The notes beneath the pieces are model-generated. The model ran no database searches and was not told the DNA's origin. It was given only the letters and a program-made list of their open reading frames with translations. This document shows, piece by piece, positions 33,200 through 40,766 of a stretch of DNA of 51,338 bases (the stretch's first letter is position 1; the number at the start of each line of letters is the position of its first letter). The stretch lies in NCBI GenBank assembly GCA_900549485.1, contig UROG01000012.1, positions 1 through 51,338 on the forward strand, read 5' to 3'. This stretch comes from an uncultured Eubacteriales bacterium. Lineage in GTDB: Bacteria; Bacillota; Clostridia; Oscillospirales; Oscillospiraceae. The position numbers were made by a program, and so were the translations under genes.

Positions 33200-34071
33200 C
33201 TTTTACCTTCTGTGCGCTCAATACTCTCTTTAAGCGAGTAAAGGCGGTAGTTTTCCCTGTATTCGCTCATAGACATATCGTAGCTGAGATTTCCGAAGGC
33301 CTTGTCAACAAGCGGCGTGAAAAAGCCGAGGAGCTTCACCGCCCAATTGAACGCCCTTGTGAGACGGATATCCCTGCCGTTGGCGCGGGCGATTATGCGC
33401 ACCATTTTAGATGTGCTGCTGTACTCCGCATTCTGCGGGAAAAATGTGCCGCGCTCCTCGTTTTCTATCATCAGCCGGACAAATTCCATAAGATTTTCGA
33501 CGTACAGCATCGAACGCTCGTTCGGAATGTCCGGAAATATGGGCAGCTTCTTTGCAAAAAGCGAGAGCAGCGGATAGTTGCCCTTGCACCCGCGGCCGTA
33601 GATCATCGGCGGGCGCAGGATGACGACTTTGAACTCATCGCTTTCAAGCTTTTTCAGCCCGATCTCCGCCTGAAGCTTGCTGTCGCCGTAGCAGTTGGCA
33701 GGGGAACACACGGTGTCCTTTTTTATAACGCGTTTTTTGCCTATGGGATTGCTGTCCCCGTATACGATGGCGGAGCTCATGAAAATAAACTGCTTCACGC
33801 CCTCTTTTTTTGCTTTTTTTGCAAGCTCAACGGTGAGATCGGTGTTTATCTTATAGTAAAGCTGCGCCTTTTCGGGGCTTATTCTGCCGTTGTCGGAGTG
33901 AGCCAGCCCCGCAACGTGGTATATGACGTCGATACCGTCCAAATCATATTCCCGCCAGCTCCCGTCGCGCATACTTATAGAGAGCGTCGTATATCCGGAA
34001 AACTGTTTTATATATCTTTCAAAGCTCTTGCCCAGATAGCTGTTGATCCCGGTTATCAGAATATGTTTCAT
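33196..34071 (-). CDS. SDR NAD-dependent epimerase/dehydratase (nucleotide-sugar)
   Basis: A 291-residue extended SDR. ILITGINSYLGKSFERY (residues ~3-19) is the nucleotide-binding loop, HVAGLAHSDNG the second conserved segment, FMSSAIVYGDS the catalytic Ser strand and CYGDSKLQAE the YxxxK motif. It may be a UDP-4-keto-sugar reductase or a 4-epimerase; the reaction is not certain. It is the first gene of the polysaccharide operon. The ATG at 34071 follows GGGAGAGAGACTG. The operon promoter lies 43 bases upstream. Confidence 0.85.
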   Translation of the reverse strand: MKHILITGINSYLGKSFERYIKQFSGYTTLSISMRDGSWREYDLDGIDVIYHVAGLAHSDNGRISPEKAQLYYKINTDLTVELAKKAKKEGVKQFIFMSSAIVYGDSNPIGKKRVIKKDTVCSPANCYGDSKLQAEIGLKKLESDEFKVVILRPPMIYGRGCKGNYPLLSLFAKKLPIFPDIPNERSMLYVENLMEFVRLMIENEERGTFFPQNAEYSSTSKMVRIIARANGRDIRLTRAFNWAVKLLGFFTPLVDKAFGNLSYDMSMSEYRENYRLYSLKESIERTEGKR

Positions 34072-34113
34072 CAGTCTCTCTCCCAATGCAGTTTACACAT
34101 AATAAATCAAGAT

Positions 34114-34142
34114 ATTATACCATTCGGAAAAATGAGTGTCAA
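34114..34142 (-). promoter_or_regulatory. Consensus promoter of the polysaccharide operon
   Basis: On the minus strand TTGACA (34137-34142), 17-nt spacer and TATAAT (34114-34119): a perfect sigma-A promoter, back to back with the promoter at 34180-34208. Confidence 0.85.
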
Positions 34143-34179
34143 ATAAAACAGCCTTATAAAACCCGGAACAAAAAAGCTG

Positions 34180-34208
34180 TTTACAAGAGAATTGACAGAC
34201 ATTATAAT
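34180..34208 (+). promoter_or_regulatory. Promoter of the activase-DeoR unit
   Basis: TTTACA (34180-34185), 17-nt spacer, TATAAT (34203-34208). The predicted start near 34215 excludes the upstream in-frame start codons at 34192 and supports translation from 34258. Confidence 0.75.
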
Positions 34209-34257
34209 CAGTATATCAATGCGTGAGATCGGAAGGATCGGGAAGGACGGAAAAGGC

Positions 34258-35022
34258 ATGACGGGGAAGCTGTTCAATATTCAGAAATTCAGCATCAACG
34301 ACGGTCCCGGCATACGGACGACCGTGTTCTTCAAGGGATGTCCGCTCAGCTGCCGGTGGTGTTCCAACCCTGAATCGCAGAACAGGAACGCCGCGATCGC
34401 CGACGCGATGGAAAACCCCGCATATTCCGGAAAAGAATATACCGTTGATGAGGTCTTGCGCGAGGTCCTGAAGGACAAGCCTTTTTATGACGAATCCGGC
34501 GGAGGCATGACGATGTCCGGCGGGGAAGTGCTCCAGCAGGCGGAATTTGCCGCGGAGCTGGCGGATGCGGCAAGGGCTGCGGGCGTCCATACGGCGGTGG
34601 AGACAACGGGCTGCGCCGCGCCGGAGCGTTTTGCAAAGTTTATGGAGCATATTGATCTTTTCCTCTTTGATTTCAAGCATATCGACAGGGAGAAGCATTT
34701 TGCCGGAACGGGAGTATATAACGATGTGATACTCCAGAATCTCGGGCGGCTTGCCGATTCCGGAATACCTGTGATTGCCCGCATACCCGTAATACCCGGC
34801 TTCAACACGGGCATACCCACGGCAAGGGCGATGGCGGAATATCTGCGGAAAACCGGCGTAAAAGAGGTGCATCTGCTTCCTTTCCACCAATTCGGGGAGA
34901 ATAAATATACGCAGTTGGGGATCGGCTATGAAATGGAGCATGTGAAGCAGCTGCACCCGGAAATGCTTGAAAACTACCGGCAGGCATTTCTGGACGAGGG
35001 GCTGAATTGCACTTTTCATTGA
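34258..35022 (+). CDS. Glycyl-radical enzyme activating protein (radical SAM)
   Basis: A 254-residue radical SAM activase. It shows FSINDGPGIRTTVFFKGCPLSCRWCSNPES (~residues 9-38) with the CxxxCxxC cluster ligands, GGGMTMSGGEVLQQAEF for SAM binding, and ETTGCAAPE. It lacks the ferredoxin-like insert that most DGPGIRTTVF-type activases carry after the first cluster, and so is PflA-sized. Such enzymes install a glycyl radical on a partner enzyme. No glycyl-radical enzyme gene is found in the window, so the partner must be elsewhere. Upstream starts (34192, 34219) precede or overlap the promoter's transcription start; ATG 34258 follows a GGAAGGACGGAAAAGGC stretch. Confidence 0.85.
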   Translation: MTGKLFNIQKFSINDGPGIRTTVFFKGCPLSCRWCSNPESQNRNAAIADAMENPAYSGKEYTVDEVLREVLKDKPFYDESGGGMTMSGGEVLQQAEFAAELADAARAAGVHTAVETTGCAAPERFAKFMEHIDLFLFDFKHIDREKHFAGTGVYNDVILQNLGRLADSGIPVIARIPVIPGFNTGIPTARAMAEYLRKTGVKEVHLLPFHQFGENKYTQLGIGYEMEHVKQLHPEMLENYRQAFLDEGLNCTFH

Positions 35023-35043
35023 ATTTTATCGGGAGGATCTACG

Positions 35044-35817
35044 TTGAAAAAGCGCGAAACTCAGATTTTGGAGCTGCTTTCAAAGCACGGGAAGCTTGAC
35101 GTCGCTTCGCTGGCGGAATATATAGGCGTTTCTCAGGTCACTATACGCAAGGATCTTGACGCGATGGAGCGCAGGGGAATACTCCGCAGGGAACACGGTT
35201 ATGCGATCTTCGGCGGCAGCGACGATATAAATAACCGCCTTGCCTTCCACTATGAGGAAAAACGCCTGATTGCGCGGGAAGCGGCGAAGCTTGTCTCTCC
35301 GGGCGAGACTGTGATGATCGAAAACGGAAGCTGCTGTGCACTGCTTGCGGAGGAGATCGCCAGAACGAAGCCGGGCGCAAAAATCATTACGAACAGCGCC
35401 TTTATTGCCGGGTATATCCGCAAGATAAGTGGGACGCATGTACTCCTGCTTGGCGGCGATTTTCAGAACGACGCGCAGGTAATGGTCGGGCCGATACTGA
35501 AGGTGTGCGTTGCGCAGTTTTATGTGGACAAGCTCTTTGTCGGGACGGACGGCTATTCCGCCGCACTTGGCTTTACGAACGATGATCATCTGCGTGTGCA
35601 GGCTGTGCGGGATATGGCGGAGCATGTGAACAATGTGGTCATTGTGACCGAGAGCGTGAAGTTTTCCCAGCAAAGCGTTGTTCCGCTGGAGCTTGGCGGG
35701 CGCATCCGCACGGTGGTGACGGATACGCTGATTCCGCCGGATATAGAAAACAAGCTGACCGCAAACGGCGTCAGCGTCTATAAAGCCGCCCTGCCCGAAA
35801 CGGAGAAAGAAGAGTAA
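35044..35817 (+). CDS. DeoR-family transcriptional regulator
   Basis: A 257-residue sugar-phosphate-type regulator. Residues ~1-57 are the DeoR HTH (ILELLSKHGKLDVASLAEYIGVSQVTIRKDLDAMERRGILRREHG), and residues ~75-230 the DeoRC sensor domain with ENGSCCALLAEEI, LLGGDF and FVGTDGYS. These domains bind phosphorylated sugars. The start is a TTG following GGGAGGATCTACG. It lies 21 bases behind the activase gene and just ahead of the tct operon. It may control either or both. Confidence 0.92.
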   Translation: MKKRETQILELLSKHGKLDVASLAEYIGVSQVTIRKDLDAMERRGILRREHGYAIFGGSDDINNRLAFHYEEKRLIAREAAKLVSPGETVMIENGSCCALLAEEIARTKPGAKIITNSAFIAGYIRKISGTHVLLLGGDFQNDAQVMVGPILKVCVAQFYVDKLFVGTDGYSAALGFTNDDHLRVQAVRDMAEHVNNVVIVTESVKFSQQSVVPLELGGRIRTVVTDTLIPPDIENKLTANGVSVYKAALPETEKEE

Positions 35818-35830
35818 TATATCATAAGAT

Positions 35831-35882
35831 AAATAAAGCATACGCCGGCGCTCGTTGTGCAGCGCCGGCGTATGCTTTATTC
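35831..35882 (+). terminator. Strong terminator after the DeoR gene
   Basis: A perfect 20-bp stem (ATAAAGCATACGCCGGCGCT with its complement ending at 35880) around an 8-nt loop. Flanking A and T runs would also permit function in the opposite direction. Confidence 0.85.
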
Positions 35883-35910
35883 TATATATAGATTTTCTCT
35901 ATATATAGAA
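35880..35910. promoter_or_regulatory. 12-bp inverted repeat upstream of the tct promoter
   Basis: TTCTATATATAG and CTATATATAGAA pair perfectly around a 7-nt centre and lie 15 bases upstream of the -35 box at 35925. The position fits an activator site, or an operator for the neighbouring DeoR protein. The target regulator is unproven. Confidence 0.6.
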
Positions 35911-35924
35911 TAAATATTAAGTAC

Positions 35925-35953
35925 TTGCAGCTTTAAGGCAAAAATTATAGAAT
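35925..35953 (+). promoter_or_regulatory. Candidate promoter of the tct operon
   Basis: TTGCAG (35925-35930), 17-nt spacer and TAGAAT (35948-35953), 44 bases before the tctC start. Confidence 0.55.
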
Positions 35954-35996
35954 AACGCCATAAGCACCGTTACAGAAAAAATCAGGAGGTATACTT

Positions 35997-37031
35997 ATGA
36001 AAAAGAATTGGTGCCACATTATTAGCGCTGCGGTTCTGACCGCGGCAATTGCTCTTGCGATGTGCGCGTGCGGAAAAACCGAAACATCTTCCGCTGCGGA
36101 CTCGTCTTCACAGACCGAAGCCGCCGCTGTGAGCTTTCCGACCGATACCGTGAAAATCGTTGTCCCCCACGGCGCGGGCGGCGGCGTTGACACTGCGGCA
36201 CGTACAATTGCGCCCTTTTTTGCAAAAGAGCTCGGCGTCAATGTCGTCATTGAAAACATCAAGGGCGGCAACGGCATAAACGGCCATGTTGACGTTCTCA
36301 ACAGACACGACGGCGGACATTCCCTCGTCGCATCCACCTGCGCAAGCTATATTCTCGCGCCTTATATGTACGGCAATCCATATGATCCGATGACCGATTT
36401 CGTGGCTGTCGGCTCAATGGGCAACTCCAATATGTTCCTTGCAGCAGGCCCCTCAGCGCCAGTAAAAACGCTGGATGAGTTTGTCGCCTACGCAAAGGAG
36501 CATCCGGGCGAGCTTACCATCGCTTGCGCCGGTCTTGGCGATATATCCGGTCTTTCCCTCTCCCGCTTCCTCAAGGTCATGGAGATCGAAGCGAACGTTA
36601 TCCCCTATGAAAGCGCTGCTGAAACTTCTGCCGCGCTTGCGGGCGGACATGTCATGTACTCTTCCGGCACATATTCCGGCCTGAAAGGCTTCGTCGAAGA
36701 CGGCACCTGCACTGTCCTTATGGATCTTACGGGCGGTATTGAGAATCCTCCGTATGACGTACCCTGCGTATCCGATCTGACCGGCAATGCCGATGACGAA
36801 ACACACTACTACAAGACCCTGGTCGTTCCTGCCGATACACCGAGCGAGGTGGTAGAGATACTCCGCGCTGCGTGGGAAAAAGCCGTTAACAGCGAAGAGT
36901 GCCGCAAGGCTTTCGAGGCTCTTGGCGATCCCCTCCAGGGCGTCATGAACGGCGCGGAAATGGAAGCGCAGGTTCAGAAGGACGGTCCTGTCTACAAACA
37001 GCTTGTTGATGAGCTTGGTCTTGCCGAATAA
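35997..37031 (+). CDS. tctC: TctC-type tripartite tricarboxylate transporter substrate-binding lipoprotein
   Basis: A 344-residue extracytoplasmic binding protein. The signal peptide ends in a lipobox (ALAMCACGK, acylated Cys near residue 23). The mature part starts with VKIVVPHGAGGGVDTAARTIAPFFAKEL (the Bug/TctC family opening) and continues with NIKGGNGINGHVDVLN and CAGLGDISG. It captures a di- or tricarboxylate outside the cell and hands it to TctAB. The ATG follows CAGGAGGTATACTT. First gene of a five-gene operon. Confidence 0.93.
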   Translation: MKKNWCHIISAAVLTAAIALAMCACGKTETSSAADSSSQTEAAAVSFPTDTVKIVVPHGAGGGVDTAARTIAPFFAKELGVNVVIENIKGGNGINGHVDVLNRHDGGHSLVASTCASYILAPYMYGNPYDPMTDFVAVGSMGNSNMFLAAGPSAPVKTLDEFVAYAKEHPGELTIACAGLGDISGLSLSRFLKVMEIEANVIPYESAAETSAALAGGHVMYSSGTYSGLKGFVEDGTCTVLMDLTGGIENPPYDVPCVSDLTGNADDETHYYKTLVVPADTPSEVVEILRAAWEKAVNSEECRKAFEALGDPLQGVMNGAEMEAQVQKDGPVYKQLVDELGLAE

Positions 37032-37052
37032 GCGCTGAGAGGATAAACAACA

Positions 37053-37562
37053 ATGCAGAAAAAGTTGATCATCAAGCTCCGCAGGGATCGTGTCCTGCTT
37101 GCGTGGGGCATAGGGGGACTTATATTGAGCGCTCTGCTGCTTGTCTATATGCACACAACGCCGTGGGCGGTAAAGCAGTACGCATCAATAATAAAAAGCC
37201 CCAAATTTTTCCCGAACATCGGTATATACGGACTGCTGGTCATGAGCGCGGTACTTGTAGCGACGGCGCTCGGGCAGACGCGGAAAATAAAATCAGGAAA
37301 TGCTGCGGTTCCGGACGCTGTTGAGCTCAACATCTACGGCCTGATTATGATCGCAATATGGGCAGGCTTTATATTCCTGAATAATATTCTGGGGTTTATT
37401 CTGGCGTCCATGATATGCATTCTTGCAAACGAGTGGCTGTGCGGCGTCAACATGAAGCGCGCAACGCCGTATCTTATCGCCGTTATAGCGCCGATACTGT
37501 TCTACGTGCTGTTCGGAAAGCTGCTCAAAGTCCGCTTTGCACCGTTCCCGTTCATAGGCTGA
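37053..37562 (+). CDS. tctB: TctB-type small membrane subunit
   Basis: A 169-residue protein with four predicted helices, the usual size of the small TTT subunit. FPNIGIYGLLVMSAVLVATALGQ (residues ~50-72) matches the family; the end of the protein (LLKVRFAPFPFIG) resembles the typical L-x-V-x-L-P-x-G terminus. It lies between tctC and tctA with short spacers. Confidence 0.87.
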   Translation: MQKKLIIKLRRDRVLLAWGIGGLILSALLLVYMHTTPWAVKQYASIIKSPKFFPNIGIYGLLVMSAVLVATALGQTRKIKSGNAAVPDAVELNIYGLIMIAIWAGFIFLNNILGFILASMICILANEWLCGVNMKRATPYLIAVIAPILFYVLFGKLLKVRFAPFPFIG

Positions 37563-37580
37563 TAAGGAGGTATCATAATA

Positions 37581-39077
37581 ATGAGTACATTTTTGCTTGG
37601 TCTTTCTGAAATGATCACCCTCCAGAATATTCTTTACATGCTGCTCGGAACGGTCGTCGGAACTATATTCGGTGCGATACCCGGCCTTACGGGTTCCATT
37701 GCGATCTCGATTCTGCTGCCGGTCACGTTTTATCTTGACGTTATGCCGTCAATGGCGCTGCTCATCGGCGTTTACGTCGGCGGCTCGTTCGGCGGTTCCA
37801 TCCCTGCGATACTTATAGGCGTACCGGGTGCACCGGAGTCTGGAATAACCGTCCTTGACGGTATGCCAATGGCGAAAAAAGGCTTGAGCGGGAAAGCCCT
37901 GCTTACCGCGCTGTACAGCTCCTGCATCGGAAACCTGCTCAGCGGCGTACTGTCCATAGTGCTTGTCGTCGGCATAGCTAAGCTTGCGCTGAAGATCGGC
38001 TCCACTGAATTTGTGGGTCTGTTGCTGTTCTCACTTATCCTTATATCCACGATCGGCGCGAACGGTAAGTGGAAGCGCGGCCTGCTGGCCGTATTCCTCG
38101 GTCTTATCGTCAGCTTCATTGGCCTCGATCCTATTACGGGTACTGCACGCTTTACCTTTAACAATTACCACTTTTTCAACGGTTTGCAGCTGATTCCCGT
38201 ACTGATCGGCCTGTTTGTCGGGGCGGAGATGCTTGGCGGCGTTCGTGCGGACGCGGAAGCGGTGAAGAAGAGCAAGATCGACTTCAAAAACGACAACCGC
38301 ATAACAAAGCAAGACGTCAAAGCATCCGTTCCCCTCATACTGAGCGGAACCGTGATCGGTACTATCATCGGAGCTCTGCCCGGACTCAACGCGGCGCTCT
38401 CCTCCACGCTTACCTACGGCCTTGCAAAGAAGATAAGCAAGCATCCGGAAGAATTCGGCAACGGCTCGCTTGAGGGCGTAATAGCGCCCGAGGTCGCAAA
38501 AAACGGTACAGCAGCGCCGACGCTCGTCCCCCTGCTCACTCTCGGCATACCCGGAAGCGGAACCGCAGCTATCTTCCTCGGTGCGCTCCTGATGCAGGGC
38601 GTCATATGCGGCCCCAGCATCATGACCGACTCCGGAGACGTTGTTTACGGTATATTCATCGCTTTTCTGGTATGCACCGTTACTCTGCTTATTGTCGGCA
38701 GAATATTTATTCAGCTTGCTCAGTATATCATTTACATTCCGATGAACATACTCATCCCCGCAGTGGTGTTTACCTGCTGCGTCGGTGTGTATTCAAATTC
38801 AAGCTCACTATTTGACGTCGGCGTACTGCTCGTGTTCATGGTTCTCGGATATCTGATGAAGCTTGGCGGAGTGCCTCTACTGCCGCTGCTTATCGCGTAT
38901 CTGCTCGGCGACACGTTGGAAAGCCACTTCAGAAGATCGCTTACAATATCCGGCGGGGATTTCTCAATCTTCGTGAAATCTCCTGTATGCCTGATATTCC
39001 TGCTGATATCCTTGGCGCTGATCGTCTATACGATAGCCAAACCGATGATCGAAAAGAAAAGAAAGAAGGCACAGTGA
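37581..39077 (+). CDS. tctA: TctA-type large membrane subunit
   Basis: A 498-residue polytopic protein with about 11-12 helices. It shows GTVVGTIFGAIPGLTGSIAISILLP (residues ~20-44, the family signature), the SFGGSIPAILIGVPGAPES motif and a second internal copy, GTIIGALPGLNAALSSTLTYGLAKK followed by LTLGIPGSGTAAIFLGAL. Proton- or sodium-driven carboxylate import with TctB and TctC. It follows AAGGAGGTATCATAATA. Its stop overlaps the next start by one base. Confidence 0.95.
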   Translation: MSTFLLGLSEMITLQNILYMLLGTVVGTIFGAIPGLTGSIAISILLPVTFYLDVMPSMALLIGVYVGGSFGGSIPAILIGVPGAPESGITVLDGMPMAKKGLSGKALLTALYSSCIGNLLSGVLSIVLVVGIAKLALKIGSTEFVGLLLFSLILISTIGANGKWKRGLLAVFLGLIVSFIGLDPITGTARFTFNNYHFFNGLQLIPVLIGLFVGAEMLGGVRADAEAVKKSKIDFKNDNRITKQDVKASVPLILSGTVIGTIIGALPGLNAALSSTLTYGLAKKISKHPEEFGNGSLEGVIAPEVAKNGTAAPTLVPLLTLGIPGSGTAAIFLGALLMQGVICGPSIMTDSGDVVYGIFIAFLVCTVTLLIVGRIFIQLAQYIIYIPMNILIPAVVFTCCVGVYSNSSSLFDVGVLLVFMVLGYLMKLGGVPLLPLLIAYLLGDTLESHFRRSLTISGGDFSIFVKSPVCLIFLLISLALIVYTIAKPMIEKKRKKAQ

Positions 39078-39964
39078 TGTCAAAAACGAAATTACTCAGA
39101 GAACTCATAGAAAAAGACGGGCTGTACGTTCTCCCCGGCGTTTCCAATGCGTTTTTCGCAAACCTTGTCGAAACCGCCGGATATGAGATCATCTACGTCT
39201 CGGGCGCCGCAATGTCAAATATGAACTTCAACCTTCCGGATTACAACATGATAACCATGACGGAAAATCTGGAGATCGCAAAGCGCATAAACGATGCCGT
39301 GAGCGCACCGGTCATCTGTGATATAGACAACGGCTACGGCGGCTATATCAATGTTTACAGGACGCTGCTTGAGTATTCAAAGGCAGGCATATCGGGCGTT
39401 CAGCTTGAAGACCAGCAGAACCCCAAGCGCTGCGGGCATTTTGAGGATCATGCCGTCATTCCCGTCGGGGAAATGGTCGGCAAGATCAAGGCGGCTCGTG
39501 ACGGCGCGGTCGAGGATACGTTCATTCTGGCGAGGACGGATGCTCTTTCCGCCACGGGAAGCTTTAATGAAGCCGTTGACAGGATGGGTGCGTATTTGGA
39601 AGCCGGCGCGGATGGCGTATTTATTGAGGCAGTAAAAACTGTGGAGCAGATGAAGCGTATCCCCCAGATATTTGCCGGAAAGCCGTGTCTTGTAAATCTC
39701 GTGGAACACGGGAAAACGCCCATACTCAATAACGCAGAGTATGAAGCTATGGGCTTCAAGTTTGCCCTTTATGCGGCGCAGCATCTCAAGGCGGCTGCAT
39801 TCGGCGTTAACAACTACCTTGAGTATCTTAAGAAGTACGGCACCACAGAGGGAGCGGACAACGTCTGCATGATAACCTCCGAGATGCGCCATATACTTAC
39901 GCATAAGGACGAGTATAAAAACCGCATTGCCGGATATGAACACATATACAGCACACGGGAGTAA
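39077..39964 (+). CDS. Isocitrate lyase/PEP mutase-family lyase
   Basis: A 295-residue TIM-barrel enzyme of the PrpB/dimethylmalate-lyase branch. LYVLPGVSNAFFANLVETAGYEIIYVSGAA opens it, CDIDNGYGG carries the metal Asp residues, and GVQLEDQQNPKRCGHF holds the catalytic Cys of the K-x-CGH motif. The family cleaves C-C bonds in 2-methylisocitrate, 2,3-dimethylmalate or oxaloacetate. Its place directly behind a carboxylate transporter (one-base overlap with tctA) suggests that it degrades the imported acid. Which acid is unknown. Confidence 0.9.
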   Translation: MSKTKLLRELIEKDGLYVLPGVSNAFFANLVETAGYEIIYVSGAAMSNMNFNLPDYNMITMTENLEIAKRINDAVSAPVICDIDNGYGGYINVYRTLLEYSKAGISGVQLEDQQNPKRCGHFEDHAVIPVGEMVGKIKAARDGAVEDTFILARTDALSATGSFNEAVDRMGAYLEAGADGVFIEAVKTVEQMKRIPQIFAGKPCLVNLVEHGKTPILNNAEYEAMGFKFALYAAQHLKAAAFGVNNYLEYLKKYGTTEGADNVCMITSEMRHILTHKDEYKNRIAGYEHIYSTRE

Positions 39965-39969
39965 TGACT

Positions 39970-40521
39970 ATGAAAAAGGAACTTAATATTCTTGAAGTGT
40001 TTCCGGAGATAAATATGATTGCCGACCCGGCTGTCCGCCAGGGTACGATCAACGTCTGGAACCGCCTGTGGGATGAATGCAAATGGGAAGACATCAACAA
40101 AGTGCCGTGCACTCCGAAGCTCAGCTTTCCTCACGTGCTGCACAACCGTTCCGTGTTGCTCAACTCGCTTGCTATGGCGGATACCTACGAGAAGCTCTTT
40201 GACGTGCACGTCAACAGGGATCACCTGATCTCCGCCTGCCTTTTGCAGGATTCGTCCAAGCTCGTTGAGTATGAGGAAACCGAGAATGGCATGGGCAAAA
40301 GTCTGCTCGGCAAAACCTTCCCCCACGCTTTTTATGCGGCGCATGTCGCTATGGATGAAAATCTGCCATATGAGGTGGTTCAGGCCATTCTTGAGCATAC
40401 GCCGGATTCTGCGGACTTCCCCAAAACGCTTATAGCAAAAATTCTCTATTATGCCGATCAGGCGGATATGGCCGCGCTGAATGGCGACCGCTGGAAGAAA
40501 ACCTGCGTTACTTATAGATAA
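39970..40521 (+). CDS. HD-like domain protein with altered HD motif
   Basis: A 183-residue protein resembling small HD phosphohydrolases. HVLHNRSVLLNSLAMADTYEKLF supplies the first His, the central motif reads LLQDSSK where LLHDxxK is expected, and AILEHT and YYADQAD follow. The His of the doublet is Gln, so normal two-metal activity may be lost, or the family differs. The ATG at 39970 has better spacing to GGGAG than the ATG at 39964. It is the last gene of the tct operon. Substrate unknown. Confidence 0.7.
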   Translation: MKKELNILEVFPEINMIADPAVRQGTINVWNRLWDECKWEDINKVPCTPKLSFPHVLHNRSVLLNSLAMADTYEKLFDVHVNRDHLISACLLQDSSKLVEYEETENGMGKSLLGKTFPHAFYAAHVAMDENLPYEVVQAILEHTPDSADFPKTLIAKILYYADQADMAALNGDRWKKTCVTYR

Positions 40522-40539
40522 CAGCTGAAGCTGTCAAAT

Positions 40540-40612
40540 AAGCCTCGCAGAGTTTTTTGCCCGCAGGCAAAAATAGTTTTTGATCGTTTTCTCCGGCGGC
40601 ATGTACGTCAGA
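40540..40612 (+). repeat. Dispersed intergenic element, copy B
   Basis: AAGCCTCGCAGAG... through TTTTCTCCGGCGG matches 16906-16964, and its first 30 bases are identical to the reverse complement of 10434-10463. It is followed by the hairpin TTGTTCGCC-TGC-GGCGAACAA at 40635-40655. Confidence 0.8.
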
Positions 40613-40683
40613 CTGTCACGGAGCGAGTGTCGAATTGTTCGCCTGCGGCGAACAACCGAGGCACAGAGCGCAGTGCAGCCCTT

Positions 40684-40746
40684 TTGTCAAAGAACCCCAT
40701 TGAGGTTCTTTGACAAGCTGAGCCGACCGTATCATAACGGTCGGCT
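40684..40746. repeat. Dispersed palindromic element (TTGTCAAA family) plus hairpin
   Basis: TTGTCAAAGAACC (40684-40696) and GGTTCTTTGACAA (40704-40716) form a 13-bp stem, followed by AGCCGACCGT/ACGGTCGGCT (40721-40746). Related modules are at 51171-51284 and 3219-3261. In this copy the element lies just before the AspT-type gene and may be transcribed as its leader. Confidence 0.8.
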
Positions 40747-40766
40747 GTATTAGAGAAAGGAATATT

